Below are positions 33,565 to 42,852 of a stretch of 64,000 nt of DNA, piece after piece. The stretch lies in the NCBI RefSeq assembly GCF_007829335.1, contig NZ_VIWO01000006.1, forward strand, positions 310,001 through 374,000. Reading direction: 5' to 3'. How positions within the stretch are numbered: position 1 is the stretch's first letter; the number at the start of each line of letters is the position of its first letter. The stretch comes from Chitinophaga polysaccharea (GTDB taxonomy: Bacteria; Bacteroidota; Bacteroidia; Chitinophagales; Chitinophagaceae). The notes below the pieces were generated by a model. That model saw only the letters and a program-made list of their open reading frames with translations. It ran no database searches and was not told the origin of the DNA. The position numbers were made by a program, and so were the translations under genes.

Positions 33565-35940
33565 ATGAAACAGCTAATGTTATTAGCGCTGCTATCTATA
33601 GCGGGCGCTTTACATGCACAATCGCTGGTAACCGGTACGGTAACCAGCAAAACCAATGGCCAGCCACTGGAGGGCGTTACCATTTCCATCAACCAAACAG
33701 GTACATTAACCAACAGCAAAGGTCAATTCAATATACGGCTTCCTAAAAAAGGAAGCTATACTTTAACAGCCAGCTACCTTGGCTTCAAGGCTTTCAGCAC
33801 CACCCTCCAGGCGCATAACAGTACCCTGCTACAGGATATCACCCTCGAAGAAACCGGACTGCTGGTAAAACCAGTGGAAATCAGCAGCCTCCGCGCAGGT
33901 AAAAATGCACCATTCGTCAACACCACGATATCAGCTGCAGATATCAAAAAACAAAACCTGGGACAAGACCTGCCCATACTGCTTGATCAGCAACCCGGCG
34001 TAGTGACCAACTCCGATGCCGGCACCGGTATAGGTTATACGGGTATGCGTGTACGTGGTTCCGATATTACCCGCATCAACGTTACCGTGAACGGTATCCC
34101 GGTAAATGACGCAGAGTCGCAGGGAACGTTCTTTGTGAACATGCCCGACTTTGCCTCGTCCGTCAGCAGCATTCAACTGCAACGTGGCGTGGGTACCTCT
34201 ACCAACGGCGCAGGCGCTTTTGGCGCCACGCTCAACCTCAGCACCAACGAATTTAATGAAAAAGCCTACGGCGAAATCAGTAACAGCTACGGTTCTTTCA
34301 ATAGCTGGAAACATACGGTAAAAGCAGGTTCCGGCCTGATCAACGATCACTTCACCATCGACGCGCGCCTGTCGAAGATCAGCTCCGATGGTTACATCGA
34401 CCGTGCTTCTTCCGACCTCCGCTCTTTCTATACCTCCGCGGCATATATCTCTAAAAAGACAGCCATACGGCTTAATGTCTTCTCCGGAAAAGAAAAAACA
34501 TACCAGGCCTGGTATGGTGTACCTAAAGCATTACTGGCCACAGACAGGACTTACAACATGGCCGGCACCGATAAACCCGGCGCCCCTTATGATAATCAAA
34601 CCGACAACTACCAACAGGATCATTACCAGTTGTTCCTGAACCAGGAAATCAAATCCAACTTAAACTTCAACGTAGCCTTCCACCTTACCCGCGGAAGAGG
34701 CTACTACGAAAATTATAACGGCCACAAAAGCCTGGCTGACTATGGCATTCCCATTGTCAACATCAACGGCGTTAAAAGAGATTCGGCTGATTTAATCAAC
34801 CAGTTATGGCTGGACAACTATTTCTACGGTAGCGTATTTTCTGTAAACCGTACCGGCGAAAAGTTCAATTGGAGCCTGGGTGGCGGCTGGAACAGGTACA
34901 CCGGCGACCACTTCGGTAAAGTGATCTGGGCAGATACCCAGTTTGACAAAGACCATGAATATTACCGCTATCCTGCCGCGAAAAACGACTTCAACGTTTA
35001 CTGGAAAGGCGAATATAAATTTACCAACGCGCTCAGCCTCTTTGTGGATATGCAATACCGGAATATCATGTACAACATGGATGGGTTCGAAGCTGCGCCT
35101 GCGTATATTGCCCATGTCAACTACAATTTCTTCAATCCTAAAGCAGGTATTTCCTACGCCATCAACCCTACCAACCGCGTGTTTGCTTCCATTGCCATCG
35201 CTAACAAAGAGCCCAATCGTGGCGACTTTGAAAACAACTATGGCGTAGCTACTCCCAAACCGGAAGTACTGCGCGATGTAGAAGCCGGCTATTCCTGGAA
35301 TAACAACATCGCCGCCATCCAGGCCAACGTGTACTATATGAACTATAAAAACCAGCTGGTACAAACCGGTATGCTCACGGATGTGGGTGCCTATATGCGC
35401 ACAAACATCCCGAAGAGCTATCGTATGGGTGTTGAAATAAACGGTACTGTAAAACTGGCCAGCATCGTAAGCCTGGCCGCCAATGCCGCGCTGAGTCAGA
35501 ATAAAGTACTCGACTATCACGCCGTTACTTACGATTCGCTGGGCGCCACGCATACACAGGTATTCAACAAAACCAATATTTCCTTCTCCCCGTCTTTCGT
35601 AGGTGGGTTAACGTTATCTGTAAAGCCGGTAAAAAATCTGAATGTAGATGTATTGGGTAAATATGTGAGCCGCCAGTATATGGACAATACCTCCAATATA
35701 GCCGGTAGCCTGGATCCTTACTTTGTGAGCAACCTGCGTGTCAACTACGTAGTACCGCAACAGCTATTCCGCGAGCTGGGAGTGCAGTTTATGCTGAACA
35801 ATATTTTCAATACCAAATATGAGCCCAATGGAAGTACTTACAGCAGCTACGACCTGAAAGGCAACCGGGTGGCCTACGACAGCTATTACTATCCTATGGC
35901 AGGCATTAACTTCTTTGCCGGTATTACCGTAGGTTTTTAA
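33565..35940 (+). CDS. TonB-dependent receptor, probable thiamine uptake
   Basis: Outer-membrane active transporter, 791 residues from ATG 33565. The longer frame from 33466 would run through the riboswitch and is rejected. Signal peptide MKQLMLLALLSIAGALHAQ; carboxypeptidase-regulatory-like domain (about 22-110, VTGTVTSKTNGQPLEGVTI); plug domain (DIKKQNLGQDLPILLDQQPG, then RGSDITRINVTVNGIPVNDA); a 22-strand-type barrel ending in GINFFAGITVGF with terminal Phe. The TPP riboswitch directly upstream indicates thiamine or a derivative as cargo, as known for riboswitch-linked Bacteroidota receptors. Binding to thiamine is inferred from regulation only. Confidence 0.9.
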   Translation: MKQLMLLALLSIAGALHAQSLVTGTVTSKTNGQPLEGVTISINQTGTLTNSKGQFNIRLPKKGSYTLTASYLGFKAFSTTLQAHNSTLLQDITLEETGLLVKPVEISSLRAGKNAPFVNTTISAADIKKQNLGQDLPILLDQQPGVVTNSDAGTGIGYTGMRVRGSDITRINVTVNGIPVNDAESQGTFFVNMPDFASSVSSIQLQRGVGTSTNGAGAFGATLNLSTNEFNEKAYGEISNSYGSFNSWKHTVKAGSGLINDHFTIDARLSKISSDGYIDRASSDLRSFYTSAAYISKKTAIRLNVFSGKEKTYQAWYGVPKALLATDRTYNMAGTDKPGAPYDNQTDNYQQDHYQLFLNQEIKSNLNFNVAFHLTRGRGYYENYNGHKSLADYGIPIVNINGVKRDSADLINQLWLDNYFYGSVFSVNRTGEKFNWSLGGGWNRYTGDHFGKVIWADTQFDKDHEYYRYPAAKNDFNVYWKGEYKFTNALSLFVDMQYRNIMYNMDGFEAAPAYIAHVNYNFFNPKAGISYAINPTNRVFASIAIANKEPNRGDFENNYGVATPKPEVLRDVEAGYSWNNNIAAIQANVYYMNYKNQLVQTGMLTDVGAYMRTNIPKSYRMGVEINGTVKLASIVSLAANAALSQNKVLDYHAVTYDSLGATHTQVFNKTNISFSPSFVGGLTLSVKPVKNLNVDVLGKYVSRQYMDNTSNIAGSLDPYFVSNLRVNYVVPQQLFRELGVQFMLNNIFNTKYEPNGSTYSSYDLKGNRVAYDSYYYPMAGINFFAGITVGF

Positions 35941-35954
35941 AGAGACAAACATAT

Positions 35955-35991
35955 AAACGGGGTGTTGATCTAAGCGATCAACACCCCGTTT
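35955..35991. terminator. bidirectional terminator
   Basis: AACGGGGTGTTGATC-TAAGC-GATCAACACCCCGTT, perfect 15-bp stem extended by A/T pairs, between the convergent receptor and fucosidase genes. Confidence 0.9.
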
Positions 35992-36006
35992 TGCATAAAA
36001 GACCAT

Positions 36007-37815
36007 TTATTTTTTCACAGGAATAAGACGCACCTTTGTCAGGTTCATTACGCCTAAACCAGTTTTGTTGACCGCCGCTATCACTACATTATGAACATTT
36101 GCGGTTTCAAAAGTAACGGTGCCCAGTGTCCAGTCTTTATAAGCACCCCAACTATTATCGGTGCTCTTTACGGTACCGCTCAAATTGGTATTACCTGCTG
36201 CCACCTCGATCTTAGCACCTGCGGAGGCATCTGTACAAGCCATGTTTAACACCACCTTATACTTACCCGGCTGTTTTACATTTACATGCCAGGTAACCTT
36301 ACCTTCCACATTCATCCAGTTACACAATGCAGGTACTTCCCCCTCTGAGTATACAATACCGCCTGTTAGCTGTGCATCGCCGGCCGGCAACACATAGCTG
36401 CCATCTTTTTCAGGAAATATACCTTTCGATAGCAGCGAGGTACCGGTAACATCCAGTGCTACCACGGTGGCATTATTATTTTTAAATGCACGGTTACTAA
36501 CGTCAATAAATATACCGCGTTCATCTGTTTGTACCCGTAACGGCGTATGGGCGGCATCTGCCAGGAAGTAAGCCTGTGGCTGTACGCCGGCATCCGGCGC
36601 CAACGGTACATACAAACGGTTATCCGCCGGCCAGCTGAAAATATGCAGGAAGTATTTGCCTGGCTTGGTGGTAATGCGTCCCCAGTTTACGCGGCCAATG
36701 GAATTGGCCCGCGTGCCATAAATGGCTTCGCTATTTACCCGCATCCAATCGCCAATGCCATGCATCAGCGTGATACTCTGGCCAGGAATAGTGCCGTCGC
36801 CCATAGGGCCTACGTTCAACAGGTAGTTACCACCTTTGGATACAATGTCGATCATATTGCGCACCAGCTCTTGCTCGGTGTGCCATTTATCGTTGTGCTT
36901 ACTGTATCCCCAGGTACCATTCATGGTCATGCACGATTCCCAATCCATGCCTTTGAAGCCTGTTTCGGGAATAAACTGCTCCGGTGTTACCAGGTCGCCG
37001 TTGGCACGGGTGTATTCGTTATTATTATCGAAGGCGTATAAGCGGTTGTTCATAATGATGTTGGGATGATGCTTCTTCACCATCGTCACCAGCGCATTAG
37101 CGCCCCATTTTTCGCCCTGAATCTCCTTAGAGCTATAATCCCACCAAACCACATCAATAGGTCCGTAATTGGAAAATATCTCTTCCGCCTGCTGATGCAT
37201 ATACGCAACATATTTCGCGTTATCACGGGTATCATTCTTCACGCCTCCCGGCGCAGGTAAACCATGTTCTACATAAGCATCTGGTTGGTGCCAGTCCAGC
37301 AGCGAAAAGTAAACGCCTACCCGCAGCCCTTGTTCATGCAGGGCGTTCACGATTTCGCGAAACAGGTCGCGGCCAGTCACATCCATCGCATCAAAGGTGG
37401 TGGTTTTACTATCATGGAGCGCAAAGCCTTCGTGGTGGCGACTGGTAAAGATTACATAGCGGCAGCCTGCATCTTTGGCTGTTTTTGCCCATTCCCGGGC
37501 GAAATCTTTTTTGGGCTTAAAAAGGGGTGTCAACTTACTGGCGTATTCTGCTGCCGGCACATTTGCCATATTCTGTAACCATTCTACACAGCCGTCATAG
37601 TTTTTGCCGTTCCATTCGCCCGCGGCTACACTGTATAAGCCCCAATGGACAAACATACCAAAATGGGCGTCCCGGAACCAGCGCATACGCGCATCCCTGA
37701 TGGCTTCCGGCTCCTGCGCATTGGCCACCAGACCGGCGTCCTGCTGAGCATAAATAACATTGGTTGATAAAAACAGGGCGCCCGAAAGGGCTGCCTGCAA
37801 AAATCTTTTTTTCAT
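36007..37815 (-). CDS. secreted alpha-L-fucosidase, GH29
   Basis: Retaining fucosidase of 602 residues with signal peptide (MKKRFLQAALSGALFLSTNVIYAQ). Catalytic barrel residues about 30-380: RWFRDAHFGMFVHWGLYS and FTSRHHEGFALHDS are GH29 signatures; the predicted nucleophile is Asp226 in IDVVWWDYSS. Downstream come a barrel-adjacent beta domain and a C-terminal carbohydrate-binding-like beta sandwich (GKYKVVLNMACTDASAGAKIEV). It likely releases fucose from glycans in the periplasm. A second GH29 lies at 47539-49608. Monocistronic; copy B of the long repeat lies between it and argH. Confidence 0.92.
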   Translation of the reverse strand: MKKRFLQAALSGALFLSTNVIYAQQDAGLVANAQEPEAIRDARMRWFRDAHFGMFVHWGLYSVAAGEWNGKNYDGCVEWLQNMANVPAAEYASKLTPLFKPKKDFAREWAKTAKDAGCRYVIFTSRHHEGFALHDSKTTTFDAMDVTGRDLFREIVNALHEQGLRVGVYFSLLDWHQPDAYVEHGLPAPGGVKNDTRDNAKYVAYMHQQAEEIFSNYGPIDVVWWDYSSKEIQGEKWGANALVTMVKKHHPNIIMNNRLYAFDNNNEYTRANGDLVTPEQFIPETGFKGMDWESCMTMNGTWGYSKHNDKWHTEQELVRNMIDIVSKGGNYLLNVGPMGDGTIPGQSITLMHGIGDWMRVNSEAIYGTRANSIGRVNWGRITTKPGKYFLHIFSWPADNRLYVPLAPDAGVQPQAYFLADAAHTPLRVQTDERGIFIDVSNRAFKNNNATVVALDVTGTSLLSKGIFPEKDGSYVLPAGDAQLTGGIVYSEGEVPALCNWMNVEGKVTWHVNVKQPGKYKVVLNMACTDASAGAKIEVAAGNTNLSGTVKSTDNSWGAYKDWTLGTVTFETANVHNVVIAAVNKTGLGVMNLTKVRLIPVKK

Positions 37816-37925
37816 TGTTTTCCTGATTTACGTGGGAAGATGTTAGACAGATAAATTAGCATAAACACCTAACTACGCAAAGCATCAGGCAAAAAACGTA
37901 AAGTATAAAGCAAAAAGCTATTAAA

Positions 37926-38000
37926 GCATAAAGCTATTAAGGCGGATGATCTTATCGAGTATAGTACCCGTTTCGATCATCCGCCTCAATAGCTTTATGT
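37926..38000. repeat. long palindromic repeat, copy B
   Basis: Left arm 37926-37951 and right arm 37975-38000 pair over 25 bp (CATAAAGCTATTAAGGCGGA then TGATC) with one G.T-type mismatch. Just left of it the sequence CGTAAAGTATAAAGC...AAAGCTATTAA repeats the outer arm motif, so the left side is partly duplicated. Placed 15 bp after the argH stop; may end the arginine operon transcript. Confidence 0.75.
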
Positions 38001-38014
38001 TATATGTTTTATAA

Positions 38015-39349
38015 CTACCCGTTCAATAACTGCTCCAGCGCCTTGTCTACCGACTCAAAGGGAAATCCTTTTACCACCAGGTCCATCTGCGCGGCAATCT
38101 GTTCGGTACACAAATTACCGATACTTCCGGCATGGGTATGTGCCACTGTTTTCTCCGGAGAAAAAGTACCTTTTTCAATGTCCATTCCTACCTGTTTATA
38201 AGCTTCGCGGAAAGGCGTACCTTGTAACACCAGGTTATTTACCACTTCTACGCTGAACAGGTATTGGTATTTTTCATCGTCCAGGATATTTACCTTGACA
38301 CGTATATTTTCCAGCATCAAACGGCTCATACGGATACAATCCTTCAACGTTTGAAATGCGGGGAATAGGTTTTCTTTTAACAGCTGTAAATCGCGGTGAT
38401 AGCCGGAAGGCAGGTTAGTGATCATCATCGCAATTTCATTCGGTAACGCCTGCAATTTATTGCCATGCGAACGAATCAGTTCCCATACATCCGGGTTCTT
38501 TTTATGCGGCATAATGCTGGAACCGGTGGTCAGCTCATCGGGGAAGCTGATGAAACCAAAGTTCTGGTTCATGAACAAACAGGCGTCCATGGCCATTTTA
38601 GCAATGGTAGCGGCGATGCCTGATAGTGCAAATGCAACAATCTTTTCCGTTTTACCACGCCCCATCTGCGCATACACCACGTTGTAGTTCAGCGCTTCGA
38701 AGCCCAGCAAAGAAGTGGTCAACTCACGGTCAAGGGGAAACGAAGAACCATAGCCGGCCGCGGAGCCCAGCGGGTTTTTATTTACCACCTTATAAGCGCC
38801 CTGCAGCATAGTCAGGTCATCTACCAGGCTCTCTGCATAGGCACCAAACCATAGCCCGAAAGAGGATGGCATGGCAATCTGCAGGTGCGTATATCCTGGT
38901 ATCAGGTGACCTTTATATTCCTCGCTCTTTTGCTGTAAAAGATGAAACAGCGCCAGTACTTCTTCCACCATGATTTGTAACTCATGGCGCAGGAATAATT
39001 TCAGGTCTACCAGCACCTGGTCGTTGCGGGAACGGCCGCTGTGGATCTTCTTACCAACTTCACCCAAACGGCGGGTCAGCAGTAATTCCACCTGGGAGTG
39101 AATATCTTCTACGCCTTCTTCCAGTTTAAAATTACCTGCCTGTATTTCATGGTAGATATTTCTTAACTCCTGCTTTAATACGGTCAATTCTTCCGCTTCC
39201 AGCAGCCCGATACTTTGCAGCATGGTGATATGTGCCATAGATCCCAGCACATCAAAGGGTGCAAGGTAGGCATCCATTTCACGATCCTTCCCTACCGTAA
39301 ATTGTTCTACGGAAGCCAGAGAAACTTTATCTTTTTGCCACAATTTCAT
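38015..39349 (-). CDS. argH: argininosuccinate lyase
   Basis: Last step of arginine synthesis: argininosuccinate to arginine and fumarate. 444 residues from ATG 39349; an earlier in-frame start adds 12 residues that do not belong to the family. Motifs: VEDIHSQVELLLTRRLG, HSGRSRNDQVLVDLKLF, and the fumarase-superfamily signature GSSIMPHKKNPDVWEL. Final gene of the arg operon. Confidence 0.95.
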   Translation of the reverse strand: MKLWQKDKVSLASVEQFTVGKDREMDAYLAPFDVLGSMAHITMLQSIGLLEAEELTVLKQELRNIYHEIQAGNFKLEEGVEDIHSQVELLLTRRLGEVGKKIHSGRSRNDQVLVDLKLFLRHELQIMVEEVLALFHLLQQKSEEYKGHLIPGYTHLQIAMPSSFGLWFGAYAESLVDDLTMLQGAYKVVNKNPLGSAAGYGSSFPLDRELTTSLLGFEALNYNVVYAQMGRGKTEKIVAFALSGIAATIAKMAMDACLFMNQNFGFISFPDELTTGSSIMPHKKNPDVWELIRSHGNKLQALPNEIAMMITNLPSGYHRDLQLLKENLFPAFQTLKDCIRMSRLMLENIRVKVNILDDEKYQYLFSVEVVNNLVLQGTPFREAYKQVGMDIEKGTFSPEKTVAHTHAGSIGNLCTEQIAAQMDLVVKGFPFESVDKALEQLLNG

Positions 39350-39387
39350 AATGCTATAGTTTTTTATACCACCAGAGCGGTACAAAA

Positions 39388-39969
39388 TTAAAAATCATAT
39401 TTACCAAATACCCGCTGTTTCGCCTCAGGCCACTCTTCCCGAAGCATACTGAAATACACAGTATTGCGTATCCTCCCGGTGCTGGTGATCATGTGCCGGC
39501 GAAAAATGCCTTCCTGTGTACATCCGAGGCTCAGGATAGCATTGCGCGACTGCGTATTCAGCTCATCGGTTTTGAATTCTACCCGGTTCAGTTCCAGCTC
39601 TTCGAACGCGTACCGCAGCATGGCATATTTCATGGCCTTATTTAGCCCCGAACCATGCAAGGAAGGGGCAATCCAGGTAGCGCCGATTTCCGTGCGTTTG
39701 TTGGGCAAAGACAGTCCCATATAACGGGTAGATCCCACTATCCTATTATCCTGTTTGTCAATGATCACAAAAGGAATGGATACGCCCGTCGCACGGTCTG
39801 TTAAGGCGATCTGGATATATTTTTCCAGGTCTTCCTTACTGTCGATCGTATACAATTGGATAGCCCACAACGACGCATCCGAAGCAATTTTCCACAGGGC
39901 ATCCAGGTGCGATGCCTGTAAAGGCTGCAGCAACACGCGTTTATTTTCCAGTACAGGCTCGAAGTTCAT
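39388..39969 (-). CDS. GNAT acetyltransferase, RimJ/RimL type
   Basis: Protein of 193 residues of the Gcn5-related acetyltransferase fold. N-terminal strand-helix NKRVLLQPLQASHLDALWKI, acetyl-CoA site region TEIGATWIAPSLHGSGLNKAMKYAMLRYAF, then ELNRVEFKTDELNTQSRNAI as in protein- or small-molecule-modifying RimJ-like enzymes. It sits inside the arginine operon between argE and argH and its ATG abuts the argE stop. It does not look like a glutamate acetyltransferase; its substrate is unknown and the arginine link is only positional. Confidence 0.8.
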   Translation of the reverse strand: MNFEPVLENKRVLLQPLQASHLDALWKIASDASLWAIQLYTIDSKEDLEKYIQIALTDRATGVSIPFVIIDKQDNRIVGSTRYMGLSLPNKRTEIGATWIAPSLHGSGLNKAMKYAMLRYAFEELELNRVEFKTDELNTQSRNAILSLGCTQEGIFRRHMITSTGRIRNTVYFSMLREEWPEAKQRVFGKYDF

Positions 39970-39970
39970 G

Positions 39971-41035
39971 TTATTGTATCATTTCGAGTAAACGGATATA
40001 ACTGTCAATACCATCCCTGATCTCCTGCAAATGAATGTACTCATCGGCAGTATGAGAGCGGGCCGAATCGCCTGGTCCCATTTTCACAGACGTGGCCGGA
40101 ATCAGCGCCTGGTCGGAGGTGGTAGGTGAACCATAACAGGTCTTTCCTATGCTGATACCCGCCTGTACAAACGGGTGATCCATCGGGATAAATGAAGGCC
40201 GCATACGGGTCGACCTTGGCTTTACCTCACAGGATACGTTTGCCCGGATAATGTCCAGCAACTCTTCCAGGGTATATTGATCTGTAGCCCGTACGTCTAC
40301 TACAAAGGAGCAGTCGGCCGGTACCACATTATGTGCTTTGTTAGAAGTATTGATAACGGTTACGCTCATTTTCACCGGACCCAGTGCGTCTGATACTTTT
40401 GGGAAGCGGTAATCTTTAAACCAGTTCAGATCAGGCAATGCTTTGTACAGCGCATTTTCCCCTTCTTCCCTGGCTGCGTGACCAGCTTTACCGGTACTGG
40501 TACAATCCAGTACCATCAGGCCTTTTTCCGCCACCGCCAGTTGTGTTTGGGTAGGCTCTCCCACAATGGCAAAGTCAATAGCAGGCAATCGTGATAAAAT
40601 ACTTTCTATTCCGTTGGAGCCGCTGATTTCTTCTTCTGCCGTGGTAGTGAGAATAATGTTATAGCTAAGATCACTGCGATGATAAAAATGCAGGAAAGTA
40701 GCTACCAGGCTCACTACGCAGCCACCGGCATCATTGCTGCCCAGCCCGTACAGTTTACCATCTTCCACATCCGGACTAAATGGGTCGCGGGTATATTGCG
40801 GGTTGGGTTTTACCGTATCATGGTGGGAGTTCAGCAGTATATTGCGCTTGGCAGGGTCGTAATGTTTATTGAAAGCCCAGATATTATTGAGATGCCGCTC
40901 GTGCGGAATATCCATGGCTGTCAGGAAATCACTGATCAGTTGTGCGGTGCCGTCTTCTTCCCGGCTTAATGAAGGGGTGGCAATCATCTGTTTCAACAGC
41001 GCCACGGCCACATCATATAATTTTTCGTTCCACAT
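39971..41035 (-). CDS. argE: M20-family N-acyl-ornithine/citrulline deacylase (ArgE-like)
   Basis: Zinc-dependent amidohydrolase, 354 residues. Metal-ligand motifs of M20 peptidases: LLNSHHDTVKPNPQ, GSNDAGGCVV, then the catalytic pair TAEEEISGSNG, and the C-terminal His region SARSHTADEYIHLQEI. In an arginine operon with an N-acyl-ornithine transcarbamylase the natural substrate is probably N-acyl-citrulline, so the gene works after ArgF' and before ArgG. Four bases separate it from argB. Confidence 0.85.
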   Translation of the reverse strand: MWNEKLYDVAVALLKQMIATPSLSREEDGTAQLISDFLTAMDIPHERHLNNIWAFNKHYDPAKRNILLNSHHDTVKPNPQYTRDPFSPDVEDGKLYGLGSNDAGGCVVSLVATFLHFYHRSDLSYNIILTTTAEEEISGSNGIESILSRLPAIDFAIVGEPTQTQLAVAEKGLMVLDCTSTGKAGHAAREEGENALYKALPDLNWFKDYRFPKVSDALGPVKMSVTVINTSNKAHNVVPADCSFVVDVRATDQYTLEELLDIIRANVSCEVKPRSTRMRPSFIPMDHPFVQAGISIGKTCYGSPTTSDQALIPATSVKMGPGDSARSHTADEYIHLQEIRDGIDSYIRLLEMIQ

Positions 41036-41038
41036 AGG

Positions 41039-41827
41039 TTAGCATATTAAAGTACCTGCTACTTTCGCTGTTGTATTACTCAGCACATCATCTGCATGTC
41101 CTATCAGTACTTCTTTCACTCCATTTCCGATAGCCCCGAAAGCATTTTGCAGCTTGGGTAATATTCCATCTGACAATACTTTCTCTGCTAATAACTGTTG
41201 GTAAATTTCCTGGTTGATCAGGTTAATCACCGCCTCGTCATCGTTCGGATCACGCAATACGCCTTTCTTTTCAAAGCAATAAATCAATCGCACGCTATAG
41301 AAGGCTGATAAGGCAATGGCCAGGGAAGAGGCAATAGTATCTGCATTGGTATTTAAGATCTGCCCGTTACCATCGTGGGTCAGCGGCGCAAATACTGGTG
41401 TAACACCGGCTTCCAGCAAGGTTTGCAGGGGGGCTATGTGCAGCTTTTCGGTATATACATCTCCTACAAAACCGTAATCAATTTCCTTAACGGGCCTTTT
41501 TACGGCAGGGATGATGTTGGCATCTGCGCCGGTTAAGCCGATCGCATTGCAGCCGTTGGCCTGCAGTTTGGCTACCAGCTGTTTGTTTACCAACCCTCCG
41601 TATACCATGGTCACCACGTCGATGGTGTCTGCATCGGTAATACGGCGTCCATCTATATATTTAGATTCGATTCCCAGCTTATCGCCGATACGGGTGGCAA
41701 TTTTTCCGCCGCCATGTATCAGGATTTTCTTACCGGGTATTGCTGCAAACTTCTCCAGGAAGGTTTGCAGCAATGCCGGGTTATCGATTACGTTTCCGCC
41801 TACTTTAATGATAAATAAGTCAATCAT
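41039..41827 (-). CDS. argB: acetylglutamate kinase
   Basis: Phosphorylates N-acylglutamate, 262 residues. Amino-acid kinase fold: FIIKVGGNVIDN at the start, ILIHGGGKIATRIGDKLG, then GGLVNKQLVAKLQANGCNAIGLTGADAN. The ATG (41827) overlaps the argF' stop by 4 bases, a sign of translational coupling. The N-terminal helix required for arginine-sensitive hexamers is absent, so feedback inhibition by that route is not expected. Confidence 0.94.
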   Translation of the reverse strand: MIDLFIIKVGGNVIDNPALLQTFLEKFAAIPGKKILIHGGGKIATRIGDKLGIESKYIDGRRITDADTIDVVTMVYGGLVNKQLVAKLQANGCNAIGLTGADANIIPAVKRPVKEIDYGFVGDVYTEKLHIAPLQTLLEAGVTPVFAPLTHDGNGQILNTNADTIASSLAIALSAFYSVRLIYCFEKKGVLRDPNDDEAVINLINQEIYQQLLAEKVLSDGILPKLQNAFGAIGNGVKEVLIGHADDVLSNTTAKVAGTLIC

Positions 41828-42780
41828 AAGGATCCTTTCAGTATTTCACTCAAAACAGCCTGGGCAGCCCATACGCGGTTACCCGCTTCTTCAATCACAA
41901 TAGATTGAGGGCCATCCAGTACTTCGTCTGCAATGACTACATTCCTTCTTACCGGCAGGCAGTGCATCACTTTGGCGCGATTGGTAAGTGCCAGTTTCTC
42001 ATTAGTAAATGTCCAGCTGGGATCTGTACAGGTAATTTTACCATAATCCTGGTAAGACGACCAGTTCTTCACGTACACAAAATCCGCATCCTGCAGGGCT
42101 TTATCCTGGTCGTACTCAATATGGGCACTACCGGAAAATTTCTCATCCAGCTCATACCCTTTTGGATGAGTAATCACAAAGTCTGCTTCTCCCCAGGCAT
42201 TCATCCATTGGGCGAATGAGTTGGGAACAGCCTGAGGCAACGCCTTTACGTGAGGCGCCCAGGTCATCACCACTTTAGGTTTGCGGGCCTGTTGCCAGTT
42301 CTCCCGGATGGTAATTACATCCGTTAAACTCTGCAAAGGATGCAGGGTAGCGCTTTCCAGGCTCACCACCGGTACCCCGGCATACTTAATAAACTGGTTG
42401 ATATACTTCTCTGTATAATCTTCCTCTTTATTCTTCAAACCAGGAAAAGTACGGATAGCCATGATATCGAAGTACTGCCCCATTACAGCGGCCGCTTCTT
42501 TTACGTGTTCGGTGGTATTTCCGTTCATCACTACTCCGTCATTCATTTCCAGCGCCCATCCTTCCTTATCGATGTTAAACACAATGGCTTCCATACCCAG
42601 GTTCTTCGCTGCAATCTGTGTACTTAACCGTGTTCGCAAACTGGGATTCAGGAATATCATTCCCACTGTTTTGTTCTTTCCTAATTCCTTATCCCTGAAA
42701 GGATCTTTCTTGTAGTTCAACGCAATGTCCACCAACCGCGGGACACTGGGAACATCTGCTGTAGAAATAAATTGTTTCAT
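41824..42780 (-). CDS. argF': N-acyl-ornithine carbamoyltransferase (ArgF')
   Basis: Carbamoyl-phosphate-dependent transcarbamylase of the Bacteroidota/Xanthomonas type, 318 residues, which carbamoylates an N-acylated ornithine to N-acyl-citrulline. Carbamoyl-phosphate site NPSLRTRLSTQ; HPLQSLTD; VMTWAPHVKALPQAVPNSFAQWM; and MHCLPVRRNVVIADEV replacing the usual HCLPA. The residue that separates acetyl- (Glu) from succinyl-ornithine (Pro90 in Bacteroides fragilis) enzymes falls on Thr90 here (MNGNTTEH), so the natural acyl group is undecided. Confidence 0.92.
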   Translation of the reverse strand: MKQFISTADVPSVPRLVDIALNYKKDPFRDKELGKNKTVGMIFLNPSLRTRLSTQIAAKNLGMEAIVFNIDKEGWALEMNDGVVMNGNTTEHVKEAAAVMGQYFDIMAIRTFPGLKNKEEDYTEKYINQFIKYAGVPVVSLESATLHPLQSLTDVITIRENWQQARKPKVVMTWAPHVKALPQAVPNSFAQWMNAWGEADFVITHPKGYELDEKFSGSAHIEYDQDKALQDADFVYVKNWSSYQDYGKITCTDPSWTFTNEKLALTNRAKVMHCLPVRRNVVIADEVLDGPQSIVIEEAGNRVWAAQAVLSEILKGSL

Positions 42781-42852
42781 TTCGCTTATAGGCTTTAAAC
42801 AGGTAGTGGAAAGATTTTAAAGGCACACTACCTATATATACTGTTTGTCTGG

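Noticed and set aside
34804-35553. 249-codon minus-strand frame opposite the TonB receptor
   Set aside because: Shadow frame of the receptor barrel; no motif.
37896-37940. Possible CRISPR or tandem-repeat array from ATAAAGC units
   Set aside because: Only two to three degenerate units, no spacers; explained as the arm of the palindromic repeat.
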